From the NCBI GenBank assembly GCA_010030205.1, contig RGQD01000004.1, positions 1 through 44,178 on the forward strand: a DNA stretch of 44,178 nt. Direction: 5' to 3'. Under the pieces are notes generated by a model. It searched no databases. It saw only the letters and a program-made list of their open reading frames with translations, and had not been told where the DNA came from. Of this stretch, positions 1 to 8,896 are shown piece by piece. Origin of the DNA: Betaproteobacteria bacterium (GTDB lineage: Bacteria; Pseudomonadota; Gammaproteobacteria; Burkholderiales; Burkholderiaceae_C). Each line of letters starts with the position of its first letter. The first letter of the stretch is position 1. The translations under genes were made by a program, and so were the position numbers.

Positions 1-1031
1 GTTGGGAAAACTGCGATTGCCCCGCCGACCAGGCCGCTCAGGACGGCGCTGTAAAACGCCGCTGTCCAGCCCGCCTGGTGCGCTCGCTGAATCTCATTCG
101 CGCCGAAATTCACGCCGACCAAAGCGGTAGAGGCGGCACCGAAACCAAAGACCATCGGGATGATGAGGAACTCCAGGCGCGAACCGATGCCATATCCTGC
201 CAACACGTCGACACCCAGGCGTGCGATGAAGGCGGTGATCACGGTCACCGCAGCGATCGCGCAAAACGAATTGACCGATGCCAGGGCACCCACCTTCAGG
301 ATTGCTGCCATTGGCGCTAGCTTCACCGGCATCCTCGAAAATCGCAGGCGAAGTTCGACGCACCGGGTCATCAGAAAGACCAGCAGCAGGATAGCGGCCA
401 ACGCATAGCCGATCACGATGCCAGCGGCTGCTCCCGCGATGCCCATCTTCGGAAAGGGGCCCAGGCCGAAAACCAGCACACCCGCAGCCATGACCTGAAC
501 CACCGAACCGGCCACTAGGCACTTGGCTGCGACCAGCATCTTCCCGGTGGCGCGAACAATGGCGGCCAGCGCATTGGCGACCCACATGCTGAAGCAGCCC
601 AGGAACAGCACATCGGAATAGGCCAGCGCCTGCTCCAACACCGCGCCGGACCCGCCGAGCAAGCCGTAAATCCCGCTTCCGCCAAGCAGAAAGACCAACG
701 CACAAGCGCCGGCCAGCACCACCACCAGCAGCAGCGCGTGAAACGCCAGCGCTTCTGCTCCGGCCCTGTCGCCGGCCCCAAGGCGCCGTGCCACCGCCCC
801 GGTGATCGTGCCGCCAATCGACCCGCCCGACAGCGTCATCACCAGCATCATCATCGGAAATGCCAGGGCCAGCCCCGCCAGGGACGCAGAGCCGAGCTGT
901 CCGACGTACCAGGCTTCCGCCATGAGGGTGATCATGGTCACCACCATGGCGATCATGTTGGGCGCCGCCAGCCGGATGATCGTGGGGCCGATCGGTGCTG
1001 TCAGCAGTGGCGATGCTGCGCCGGCTACCAT
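1..1031 (-). CDS. MATE family multidrug efflux transporter (3' end outside window)
   Basis: An inner-membrane antiporter of the MATE family, which exports drugs or metabolites in exchange for Na+ or H+. About 343 codons are visible and the frame is open to the window edge, so the C-terminal quarter (about 110 residues by comparison with the paralogue at 3251-4606) is missing. The N-terminus reads LTAPIGPTIIRLAAPN, followed by AWYVGQLGSASLAGLALAFP and AVARRLGAGD, the usual MATE TM1-TM3 landmarks. The start is the ATG at 1031; it overlaps the stop of the upstream SDR gene (ATGGTAG), so the two are probably translationally coupled. It is the third gene of an HxlR-SDR-MATE operon. The protein is clearly paralogous to the second MATE. 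The family assignment is firm; the substrate is unknown. Confidence 0.9.
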   Translation of the reverse strand, partial: MVAGAASPLLTAPIGPTIIRLAAPNMIAMVVTMITLMAEAWYVGQLGSASLAGLALAFPMMMLVMTLSGGSIGGTITGAVARRLGAGDRAGAEALAFHALLLVVVLAGACALVFLLGGSGIYGLLGGSGAVLEQALAYSDVLFLGCFSMWVANALAAIVRATGKMLVAAKCLVAGSVVQVMAAGVLVFGLGPFPKMGIAGAAAGIVIGYALAAILLLVFLMTRCVELRLRFSRMPVKLAPMAAILKVGALASVNSFCAIAAVTVITAFIARLGVDVLAGYGIGSRLEFLIIPMVFGFGAASTALVGVNFGANEIQRAHQAGWTAAFYSAVLSGLVGGAIAVFP

Positions 1032-1783
1032 GGCTCGACCTTCGAACGCATGTCGAGCTCGAAGGTCCAGGCGCGAGGTGGCTGCTGATGCAGGAACCAG
1101 TACGCGTCCGCCAACCCGCCCCGATCGATCAGGCGCTCCTCTCCGAATCGCTGGACCATCTCGGGCCGCCCCTTGCGCAGCTTGTCGCCGTCAATGCCAC
1201 CGTCGACGACAACATGACCGACGTGCATGCCCTTAGGGCCCAGTTCCTTGGCCATCGCCTGCGCCAGATTGCGCAGTGCGGCCTTGGCCGAGTTGAACGC
1301 GGCAAAGCCCGCCCGCCCGCGCAGCGATGCGCTGGCACCGGTGAACAGCAAGCTGCCACCGCGGGGCAGCATGCGGCGCGCCGCCTCGCGGCCAAACAGG
1401 AATCCACCGAAGCAGCACACCCGCCATGCGTGCTCGAAGTAGCTTGCGTCCATCTCGGTGACCGCCCCAGGCGTGTTGTTGCCGGCGTTGTAGACGGCCA
1501 CATCCAGGCTGCCGCCCGCGGCGCACACCTGGTCGAAGAGCGCCTGCACCTCGGATTCTCGGGTGGCATCGGCCACGGCCGCCGTTGCGGTGCCGCCGGC
1601 GGACCGAATCTGCTGGACCACCTGCTCCAGGCTTTGAGCCGTGCGGCCGGCGACGAACACGTGGAAACCCTCGCGTGCGAAGCGTGCGCTGATGCTGGCA
1701 CCAAGGCCCTTTTCAGCGCCTACGCCGATGACCAACGCCTTCTTCAACTCAGGCATATCGGAATTGTTAGTTGGAGTCGTCAT
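1025..1783 (-). CDS. SDR family protein with Phe at the catalytic Tyr position
   Basis: A classical-size short-chain dehydrogenase/reductase of 252 residues. A glycine-rich nucleotide-binding loop (GVGAEKGLG, residues 20-28) follows the first beta strand. YNAGNN (98-103) is the NAG motif, and Ser151/Ser153 lie in FTGASAS. The active-site motif is FNSAK (163-167): Lys167 is present, but the general-base Tyr of YxxxK is Phe163. A later PKGMHVGHVVVDGGIDG segment is family-like. The protein may therefore be a divergent SDR with another mechanism, or a non-catalytic one. The gene overlaps the HxlR gene by 4 bp (ATGA) and the MATE gene by 7 bp, so the three form one tight operon. SDRs next to HxlR regulators often act in electrophile or quinone detoxification; the substrate here is unknown. 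Confidence 0.85.
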   Translation of the reverse strand: MTTPTNNSDMPELKKALVIGVGAEKGLGASISARFAREGFHVFVAGRTAQSLEQVVQQIRSAGGTATAAVADATRESEVQALFDQVCAAGGSLDVAVYNAGNNTPGAVTEMDASYFEHAWRVCCFGGFLFGREAARRMLPRGGSLLFTGASASLRGRAGFAAFNSAKAALRNLAQAMAKELGPKGMHVGHVVVDGGIDGDKLRKGRPEMVQRFGEERLIDRGGLADAYWFLHQQPPRAWTFELDMRSKVEPW

Positions 1784-2160
1784 GAAATATTGGCCATGTT
1801 GCTATGTTGATCCTTGAGGTGGGTTTGCGCCCATATGGCCAGTCCCTTGAGGACGGGCCGCAGGGCGGTGCCGCTTTCCGTGAGTTGGAAGGCGTTGTTG
1901 CGCGCAGTAGCCTGAGGGTTGGTTCGCTCTATCAGTTTCAGGCAGGTGAGCAGGTTCAATCTCGACGCGAGGATATTGGTCGAGATGTGTTCTGGAGATG
2001 CGAGAAACTCCGAGTACGTACGGGGCCCGTGAATCAACAGGTCTCGAATGATCAACAAAGACCATTTGTCGCCGAGCACGTCAAGAGCGGAACTGATCGG
2101 ACACACGGAACGCCAATCCACCCCATCGATTTCATTCGCCATCGCTTGACTCCCGGGCAT
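1780..2160 (-). CDS. HxlR-family winged-helix transcriptional regulator
   Basis: A 126-residue DNA-binding protein. It shows the HxlR signature CPISSALDVLGDKWSLLIIRDL near residues 20-41, with the conserved N-terminal Cys at about residue 20. This is followed by the recognition segment (RTYSEFLASPEHISTNILASRLNLL) and the wing (LTESGTALRPVLKGLAIWA). In HxlR regulators such as YodB, QorR and HypR the N-terminal Cys senses electrophiles or oxidants. It is the first gene of the HxlR-SDR-MATE operon, with its stop overlapping the SDR start (ATGA), so autoregulation of the efflux operon is likely. A second ATG lies 6 codons downstream and could be the true start. The twin inverted repeats upstream of the epimerase genes (3072-3116, 5645-5726) may also be its targets; that link is inference. 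Confidence 0.9.
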   Translation of the reverse strand: MPGSQAMANEIDGVDWRSVCPISSALDVLGDKWSLLIIRDLLIHGPRTYSEFLASPEHISTNILASRLNLLTCLKLIERTNPQATARNNAFQLTESGTALRPVLKGLAIWAQTHLKDQHSNMANIS

Positions 2161-2259
2161 CTACTTTGATGCCGAAAAAAATGCCGTGAGCATCTTCTTG
2201 CGCTAACCGGTAACTTCCGGTGATGTGTATCGAATGGATCTCTAATGCAGGTACCTTGT

Positions 2260-2670
2260 TCAATGCGCCATGAAGTGCGCGATGATTTGCCAGACATAGA
2301 CGAACATTGCAAACTGCCCGACCGCGAACACCGCGGTTCGCAGGTAGGGAATGCCTACGATATAGACCATCGCGTGCAGCATGCGCGCGGTCAGCGGCAC
2401 AATGCCCGCAACCAGAGTTGCGCCATTGGTAGCGCCCGTGACGTGGGTTATTCCGATCGCGGCCGTGTACATGGCCGTATTGTCGGCAAGATTAGCGCGG
2501 GCTCGAATCGCCCGACCACCCCACGAGGCGACGCCCGCGAGCAAGGAGTCGCGATTGTTGAAGATCCACCTCATGCCGCCGGGTACCGAACCGCGCGCCA
2601 CGAGGGGAGGCACCGGGAGAAGTTCCGTCAGCAAGGCGAGGCTCAACCAAATCCAGAGATCTGCGGTCAT
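2260..2670 (-). CDS. MAPEG family membrane protein
   Basis: A small integral membrane protein of 136 residues with about four hydrophobic helices. It belongs to the MAPEG family (membrane-associated proteins in eicosanoid and glutathione metabolism). Visible family features are the polar loop with RAIRARANLADN (the RAxRAxxNxxEN-like motif after TM1, with Asp for Glu), then the pair LTARMLHAMVYIVGIPYLRTAVFAVG before the last helix. Bacterial members include glutathione-dependent transferases, but most are uncharacterised. It lies alone between the HxlR operon and the epimerase pseudogene, on the same strand as both, with about 100 bp to each. The setting fits detoxification of hydrophobic electrophiles; the actual activity cannot be read from sequence. 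Confidence 0.8.
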   Translation of the reverse strand: MTADLWIWLSLALLTELLPVPPLVARGSVPGGMRWIFNNRDSLLAGVASWGGRAIRARANLADNTAMYTAAIGITHVTGATNGATLVAGIVPLTARMLHAMVYIVGIPYLRTAVFAVGQFAMFVYVWQIIAHFMAH

Positions 2671-2758
2671 GACTTGTTCGCGTGGTTGGACTGGGGAAAT
2701 ACGAGCACATCAATCAAGAAATGTTGCTGCCGGCTGATTGAGAAATGGCCGCAGATAT

Positions 2759-3037
2759 TTATCTGAACGACGGCTCAAGCGGCGTCGGTTGCCACTGAAG
2801 CACACCGAAAATTGCTTCGTGGTCGTACGCTGCGGCCCATCCTCTGTCGGACAGAAGGTCGGCCTCGAGGAAGCTCAGGCTATCGACCGGCGCCACCTTC
2901 GCAATAGCGATTCGGGTGGCGTCGGCCTTGACGCGGCTACAAATCGTCCCCATCAACTTATAGCCCTGCCTCAGCAGTTCGGCAGCGCAGTGCTGCCCGA
3001 TGTATCCGGCGACACCCGTCAGCGAGACACGATCCAC
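2759..3037 (-). pseudogene. Remnant of a duplicated NAD-dependent epimerase gene (large in-frame deletion)
   Basis: A degraded copy of the intact gene at 4597-5610. Residues 1 to about 67 of the intact protein are closely matched (VDRVSLTGVAGYIGQHCAAE..., ...SFLEADLLSDRGW). The reading frame then jumps to the segment matching residue 295 onward (AAAYDHEAIFGVLQWQPTPL) and stops at SFR, so roughly 227 codons are missing. The original ATG has become GTG (3037). The Shine-Dalgarno AAGGAG and the upstream twin operator are retained in both copies. Past the stop, the DNA down to about 2715 still resembles the intact gene's 3' end with small changes. The product would lack the catalytic Tyr/Lys and is presumably non-functional. 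Confidence 0.85.
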
Positions 3038-3071
3038 CTGATGGACTCCTTGGGCAGTAGTTAGTCTAATG

Positions 3072-3116
3072 ACTTGCAAAGTGCAAGTCTAGCATGATGG
3101 CTCGCACAATGCAAGT
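3072..3116. promoter_or_regulatory. Twin inverted-repeat operator upstream of the epimerase remnant
   Basis: A perfect 7-3-7 inverted repeat, ACTTGCA-AAG-TGCAAGT, spans 3072-3088. A second, imperfect one, GCTCGCA-CAA-TGCAAGT, spans 3100-3116. Their centres are 28 bp apart, close to three helical turns. The same motif pair occurs ahead of the intact epimerase gene. This arrangement is typical of a dimeric winged-helix repressor binding twice on one face of the DNA. The HxlR protein encoded at 1780-2160 is the nearest candidate (inference). Confidence 0.7.
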
Positions 3117-3250
3117 CACACTACGGCCTTATTTGGAAAGCTGCGGGAACGCTGTCCCTGTGTGATTGCGCGACGAAGATGGCCCTCGGGCAATTGGCTT
3201 CAGTGGCTTCAGTGGCGACTGTTCGATGTGAATGCACAGCATTGCCGCCA

Positions 3251-4606
3251 TCAAGGCGCTCGTACAACTCTCGCGACGACTCTTGGCGTCCAACTCTTTA
3301 GCCATATTGCGGCGGCAGTGGATAGTCCGTAGACGACCATGCCTGCGCCAACCAACACAAAGAATTGCCACGCTTCCGAGTCGTGCGATGCGAGCCAGAC
3401 TCCCACTGCGGCAACAATTAGAAGCCGCAGCGTCGCGGCGAGCACGGGCCCGAGCACGTGCCCCGAACCCTGCGACGCAAAGTACAGGGTCAGTCCAAGG
3501 CCGAAGAACGCGAATCCGGGCCCAGCACAGCGCAGGTACTGCCTCGCGTAATCGAGAACGACTGCGTCGCTGCTAAACAGACGGGCCCATACATCGGGCG
3601 CCAGTGATACCACCAGGCCAATCACGCCAAGATTCACAGCCGACACCGCCCCCGCCGTCCAGGCGACCCTTCGAGCCCGTGCAAAGTCATGGGCACCGAT
3701 CGCCATGCCAACCATTGGTATCGATGCGGAGCCTATGCCAAACGCGATCGGGATCAATAGAAACTCAAGTCTCTGCCCGATCCCGTAGCCGGCGAGCGCT
3801 TCGACACCGAGGCGGGCGACCAGTCCAGTAAAGATCAGGACCGTCAGCACCGTTTGGATCGACGACAGACAGGCAAGAGCCCCGACCCTGAGTATGTCAG
3901 CGAACAGGTTTGCGCGCAGCGCCACACCCCGCCAACCAAGACGAAGCTTTGCGTGTCCGCTAGCCAGCCACCAATACAGAAATGCGACCCCACCGCCAGT
4001 AGCCACGATCTGGCCGAGCGCTACACCGGGCAGGCCTAGGCGCGGCACTGGTCCGAATCCCAGACCGAAGGTGCCGCCCACTGCAATCTGCACGAGCGCC
4101 ATCACCAGCAGAGTTATTGAAGGAACTTTCATCTCGCCGGTTCCACGCAGAATTGATGCGAGAGTATTGACCTGCCAAACCAGTACTGCACCGACAAACA
4201 AAACACCCGAATAGCGCACCGCCTCGGCGAGCACCTCGCCCGAACCGCCGAGTGCTTGGTATAATACTGGCCCGAACGCCATAAACACGATCGAGGTCAT
4301 AATCCCCGCGACCGCACCAATCACCACCGCGTGCAACGCCAGAGTGCCTGCGCGATCGGGGTCGCCAGCGCCCAGAGCGCGACTGACTGCCGAGGAAACG
4401 CCACCGCCCATCGCGCCGGCCGACATCGTCTGAACAAGCATCGCGAAAGGAAACACCAGAGCCATCGCGGCCAAAGGCGCGGTACCCAGAATTCCGACAT
4501 AGCGGGTCTCGGCGATACCAACCAGCACAGTCATGCTCATTGCCAGTACGTTAGGCAGAGCCAGACGCAGCAGCGTTGGCAAGATGGGACCTGTAGTCAA
4601 CGACAT
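3251..4606 (-). CDS. MATE family multidrug efflux transporter
   Basis: A complete 451-residue MATE antiporter of the inner membrane, with about 12 hydrophobic helices in two homologous halves. N-terminal landmarks are TGPILPTLLRLALPNVLAM, ETRYVGILGTAPLAAMALVFP and AVSRALGAGDPDRAG. The second half opens with VGALACLSSIQTVLTVLIFTG, and GYGIGQRLEFLLIPIAFGIG is the typical TM8-like stretch. Its ATG (4606) lies inside the end of the epimerase gene (10-bp overlap), so the two are co-translated. It is paralogous to the truncated MATE at the window start. A role in export of a compound modified by the neighbouring reductase is plausible, but the substrate is unknown. The 130 bp downstream of the stop hold no gene. 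Confidence 0.93.
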   Translation of the reverse strand: MSLTTGPILPTLLRLALPNVLAMSMTVLVGIAETRYVGILGTAPLAAMALVFPFAMLVQTMSAGAMGGGVSSAVSRALGAGDPDRAGTLALHAVVIGAVAGIMTSIVFMAFGPVLYQALGGSGEVLAEAVRYSGVLFVGAVLVWQVNTLASILRGTGEMKVPSITLLVMALVQIAVGGTFGLGFGPVPRLGLPGVALGQIVATGGGVAFLYWWLASGHAKLRLGWRGVALRANLFADILRVGALACLSSIQTVLTVLIFTGLVARLGVEALAGYGIGQRLEFLLIPIAFGIGSASIPMVGMAIGAHDFARARRVAWTAGAVSAVNLGVIGLVVSLAPDVWARLFSSDAVVLDYARQYLRCAGPGFAFFGLGLTLYFASQGSGHVLGPVLAATLRLLIVAAVGVWLASHDSEAWQFFVLVGAGMVVYGLSTAAAIWLKSWTPRVVARVVRAP

Positions 4607-5610
4607 TGTTGATTTATGACCTTAATTTCACCGGAAATCGCCGCGGCCATTTCTCTGAACGAGGTCTCAAGTGGTGTTGGTTGCCACTCAAGCACATCGA
4701 AAGTTGCTTCGTTTTCGTAGGCTGCGGCCTTGCCAATGAACGGAAGCATCCCTCTCACCTCGCCGTCGAACAAGCCCATGAGCTTGAGGAGGACGGTCGG
4801 CGCCCTGCGGGAGGGAACCTTCGTATAGCCCGCCTTTCGTAGGACGCTCGCCACAGTAGCCATCTCGATGGGTTCGGCGCTGGCGGCGATGAATCGTTTT
4901 CCCGCTGCGCAGTCAGCGGTCATGGCCTTGACGTGGAGCCGAGCGACGTCGCGAACATCGACCATCCCCATGCTCATGTCGGGAATCATCGGCATCTTTC
5001 CGCTGATCATGGCAGTCATCATCTCAACGCTCTGCCCATCCATCGTCGCTCCGAGCGAAGGCCCGAAAACCGCGCCGGGGTTGACGACCGTCAGTTCCAT
5101 GTCACCACCTTTCGCGGTAGCCCATGCGGCGCGCTCGGCCAAGGTCTTGCTCTTCGCATAGGCGCCGATGCTGGCGTCGGTGTCGGACCAGGCGTCGGGG
5201 CCGTACCGACCGCTGTCCTTTCCGGCGATCATCGCGAAGGTCGAGGAGGTGAGCACGAGGCGTTTCACACGGGCAAGCTGCGCGGCGGCGATGACACGCT
5301 TGGTCCCTTCGACCGCGGGGGCGATCATCTCGTTCTCATCCTTCGGCTCCGCCAGCATGAACGGAGAGGCGACGTGCATGACGTAAGCGCAGCCTTTCAT
5401 CGCCTCGGCCCATCCTTTATCGGACAAAAGGTCGGCCTCGACGAAGCTCAGGCCATCGGCCGGCGCCACCTTCGCAATGGCAATTCGGGTGGCATCGGCC
5501 TTGACGCGGGAACGTATCGTGCCCACCACGTCATAGCCCTGCCTCAGCAGTTCGGCAGCGCAGTGCTGCCCGATGTAGCCGGTGACACCCGTTAGCAATA
5601 CACGATCCAT
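4597..5610 (-). CDS. NAD(P)-dependent epimerase/dihydroflavonol-reductase-like extended SDR
   Basis: An extended short-chain dehydrogenase/reductase of 337 residues. The N-terminus MDRVLLTGVTGYIGQH carries the TGxxGxxG Rossmann motif (7-14). HVASPF (79-84) follows strand 4. Ser122/Ser123 lie in VLTSSTFA, and the catalytic pair is Tyr151 and Lys155 in YAKSK. VVNPGAVFGP is the usual substrate-domain start. Such proteins reduce aldehydes, ketones or dihydroflavonol-like substrates; the true substrate is unknown. It is the first gene of a two-gene operon with the MATE transporter. The upstream AAGGAGT Shine-Dalgarno and twin ACTTGC-type operators suggest control by an inducible repressor. A partial, decayed duplicate lies 1.5 kb downstream at 2759-3037. 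Confidence 0.9.
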   Translation of the reverse strand: MDRVLLTGVTGYIGQHCAAELLRQGYDVVGTIRSRVKADATRIAIAKVAPADGLSFVEADLLSDKGWAEAMKGCAYVMHVASPFMLAEPKDENEMIAPAVEGTKRVIAAAQLARVKRLVLTSSTFAMIAGKDSGRYGPDAWSDTDASIGAYAKSKTLAERAAWATAKGGDMELTVVNPGAVFGPSLGATMDGQSVEMMTAMISGKMPMIPDMSMGMVDVRDVARLHVKAMTADCAAGKRFIAASAEPIEMATVASVLRKAGYTKVPSRRAPTVLLKLMGLFDGEVRGMLPFIGKAAAYENEATFDVLEWQPTPLETSFREMAAAISGEIKVINQQCR

Positions 5611-5644
5611 CTGGTTGACTCCTTGAGCGGTGGCTGGACTAATG

Positions 5645-5726
5645 ACTTGCGAAATGCAAGTTTACCATGAGACTTGCAAAATGCAAGTGATTATCCTGAA
5701 ATGCAACCAGCTTGCGAAATGCGTCG
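5645..5726. promoter_or_regulatory. Cluster of ACTTGC inverted-repeat operators upstream of the epimerase-MATE operon
   Basis: Two strong sites are visible: ACTTGCG-AAA-TGCAAGT (5645-5661) and ACTTGCA-AAA-TGCAAGT (5672-5688), with centres 27 bp apart. A weaker third site, GCTTGCG-AAA-TGCGTCG, lies at 5710-5726. The first site is 34 bp upstream of the epimerase ATG, where a repressor would block transcription start. The pair is conserved at the decayed duplicate (3072-3116), which supports function. An HxlR-type regulator is the likely binder (inference). Confidence 0.72.
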
Positions 5727-5818
5727 ATTTAGCCGACCTGCGTGTGCTCGGCCCACTTGAGCATGCGCATGTCGTCGATCCTGCGGTGATGGAGCGGCAT
5801 TCTTGCGCGACTGATGCG

Positions 5819-5834
5819 CCCTAGGGCCCTAGGG
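5819..5834. repeat. Perfect 16-bp palindrome
   Basis: CCCTAGGGCCCTAGGG is a self-complementary 16-mer made of two CCCTAGGG units. It lies in a non-coding stretch between the epimerase operators and the IS21-like scar. No adjacent T-run supports a terminator, and no associated gene is evident. Confidence 0.6.
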
Positions 5835-5940
5835 TTGGCACCAGTCGATGAACGAGGCAATCTGCCTTGTTCACCATCATCCAGACCCCGGGCCTCAACG
5901 CACCACCACCCGCCTGGCCGGAGCGCGTAAAGGGCGGTTT

Positions 5941-6080
5941 TGTCACGCCGGCTGCGTATTTCAGCGATCGTGGACGGCTGTTTCAGTCTGATCGTGCACG
6001 GCGAAACGGCGTCGGCGCGAAGTCGCCGACGTGGTGCGCAAGCACCTGCTTCGGGTGTAGTTCAATGCTCCACGATCAAC
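5941..6080. mobile_element. Probable terminal repeats of a decayed IS21-family element
   Basis: The stretch carries related copies of a roughly 20-bp motif: TTTCAGCGATCGTGGACGGC at 5959-5978, a variant beginning TTTCAGTCTGATCGTG at 5981-6002, and an inverted, diverged version near 6052-6080 (CCACGATCAACCCGAAA). IS21-family elements carry multiple such terminal repeats outside istB. The block lies about 150-290 bp beyond the istB stop on the correct side. The outer end may be the TGT at 5941, but no target-site duplication could be identified. Confidence 0.5.
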
Positions 6081-6170
6081 CCGAAACGGGCTGTCGACGG
6101 TGGAATTGGGCCGGTTTGTTGGTGATTTTCTTCAGGTTTGATGCCCCCGCCAGACCGCCGGAGGCACCCC

Positions 6171-6196
6171 GACCGAGCATGAGTTCATGCTCGGTC
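6171..6196. repeat. Perfect 12-bp inverted repeat (hairpin)
   Basis: GACCGAGCATGA and its exact complement TCATGCTCGGTC are separated by only GT. The element lies about 35 bp beyond the istB stop, within the IS-like scar. It could be a transcription stop or fold-back of the old element; there is no T-run. Confidence 0.6.
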
Positions 6197-6229
6197 CAGA
6201 GCGCTTGAAGGCAGGCGTGACGATGGGGT

Positions 6230-6410
6230 TCATGGCACATCGGCGCCAATGTCGTCGCGCATCGAACGGGTGCCTTTGCGCTCGATTTTGTTGCTCGAGT
6301 GCACCACCCGGTCGAGGATCGCGTCTACCAGGGTCGGTTCGTTGAGATTGGTGTGCATCTGTTTGACCAGCAGTTGGCTCGTGGTCAGGGTCGAGTGCGC
6401 GCCGATGCGG
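6230..6410 (-). pseudogene. istB: C-terminal stub of IS21-family helper ATPase IstB
   Basis: Only the last 60 or so residues remain: a segment reading [20 protein letters not shown], then [19 protein letters not shown] and [16 protein letters not shown] before TGA. This matches the C-terminus of IstB, the AAA+ transposition helper of IS21 elements (consensus ..STLITSQLPVK..DPTLADAILDRLVH..). The Walker motifs and the whole istA gene are absent. The homology ends near 6410, where plus-strand aldehyde dehydrogenase homology starts, marking a deletion or recombination junction. Identity is confident; the element is dead. Confidence 0.8.
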
Positions 6411-6943
6411 TCGTCGAAGCCTTTGTCGACGCGAGCTTGCCGGCCGGTGTGCTGGGTCTCGACTACGGTCCTTGGGCGGACATCTCAAGCTATCTTGTCG
6501 CGCATACGGCGATTCGTAAGATCGCATTCACCGAATCAACGCCGGTCGGCTAGCAACTCGGGGCGCTCGCCGGTCAGCAAATGAAGCGCGTGAAGCTGGA
6601 ACTCGGCGGCCATGCACCGGTGATCGTGTGCGAAGACGCGGACAGCGCTCTGGCGGTAAAGGCCGCCGGCAGAACAACGTTCCGAAATGCCGGCCAAGTT
6701 TGCATCTCGCCGACGAGGTTCCTTGTGCACCCAAGCTTCGAGAAGGAGTTCGCCAGTGCACTGACGTCTCACGCGAAGGCGTTGAAAGCCGGCGACGGCC
6801 TCGCCGAGCGAACACAGACGGGCTCCCTTGCAAACGCGCGTCGCGTGGCAGCCATGCGGTCCATTGCAGGAGGCGGCGCGCAAGATAGGCGCAATGCTGG
6901 AACGCTACCCACAGCGCTTGCGCATTCGGTCGCGGTCTACTGA
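6408..6943 (+). pseudogene. Aldehyde dehydrogenase fragment with internal stop
   Basis: A middle section of an NAD(P)-dependent aldehyde dehydrogenase of the succinate-semialdehyde type. It runs from [17 protein letters not shown] through [13 protein letters not shown], then an in-frame TAG (6553-6555), then [16 protein letters not shown] with the catalytic Glu of ELGGHAP. It continues to [17 protein letters not shown], which contains the nucleophile Cys, and [10 protein letters not shown]. Both the N-terminal cofactor domain and the C-terminus are missing, and the end is scrambled. The conserved TGST has become TEST. It abuts the IstB stub, so the IS event probably removed its 5' end. Confidence 0.85.
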
Positions 6944-6961
6944 CCGCGCTGCCGACGCCCC

Positions 6962-8645
<1,684 letters not shown>

Positions 8646-8852
8646 CGATCTATCCTTTCTGGCACCGCCCCGGGGGGGGAATACCCGGTTGCCGCGGTGC
8701 AGCATGCGCCGTCATTGTGCCCGTGGCATGCGCTGCGAGCGACGGGCAGGTGCTCGTGCCGAACGCAGTGGCAGCGCCGCGCGCCAGCGCCTGAACGGCG
8801 CTGCTCGGCTCTCAAGCAAATGTGGCTTTGCGGCTTGATCCCCACGGCGGGC

Positions 8853-8870
8853 GGCCGGCTTCGGCCGGCC
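8853..8870. terminator. UUCG-loop GC hairpin after the dioxygenase gene
   Basis: GGCCGGC-TTCG-GCCGGCC forms a 7-bp all-GC stem closed by a TTCG tetraloop, just past the stop of the TauD-like gene and upstream of panB. There is no U-tract on either side, so it may act as a Rho-assisted terminator or an RNA-stabilising end. Confidence 0.5.
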
Positions 8871-8896
8871 TTGGGGCGCTCAGTGCGAAGCGACCT

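Noticed and set aside
5867-6208. Plus-strand open frame of 113 codons in the IS scar
   Set aside because: It crosses the terminal-repeat region and shows no protein family; the only supportable content is the IS21 remnant on the other strand.
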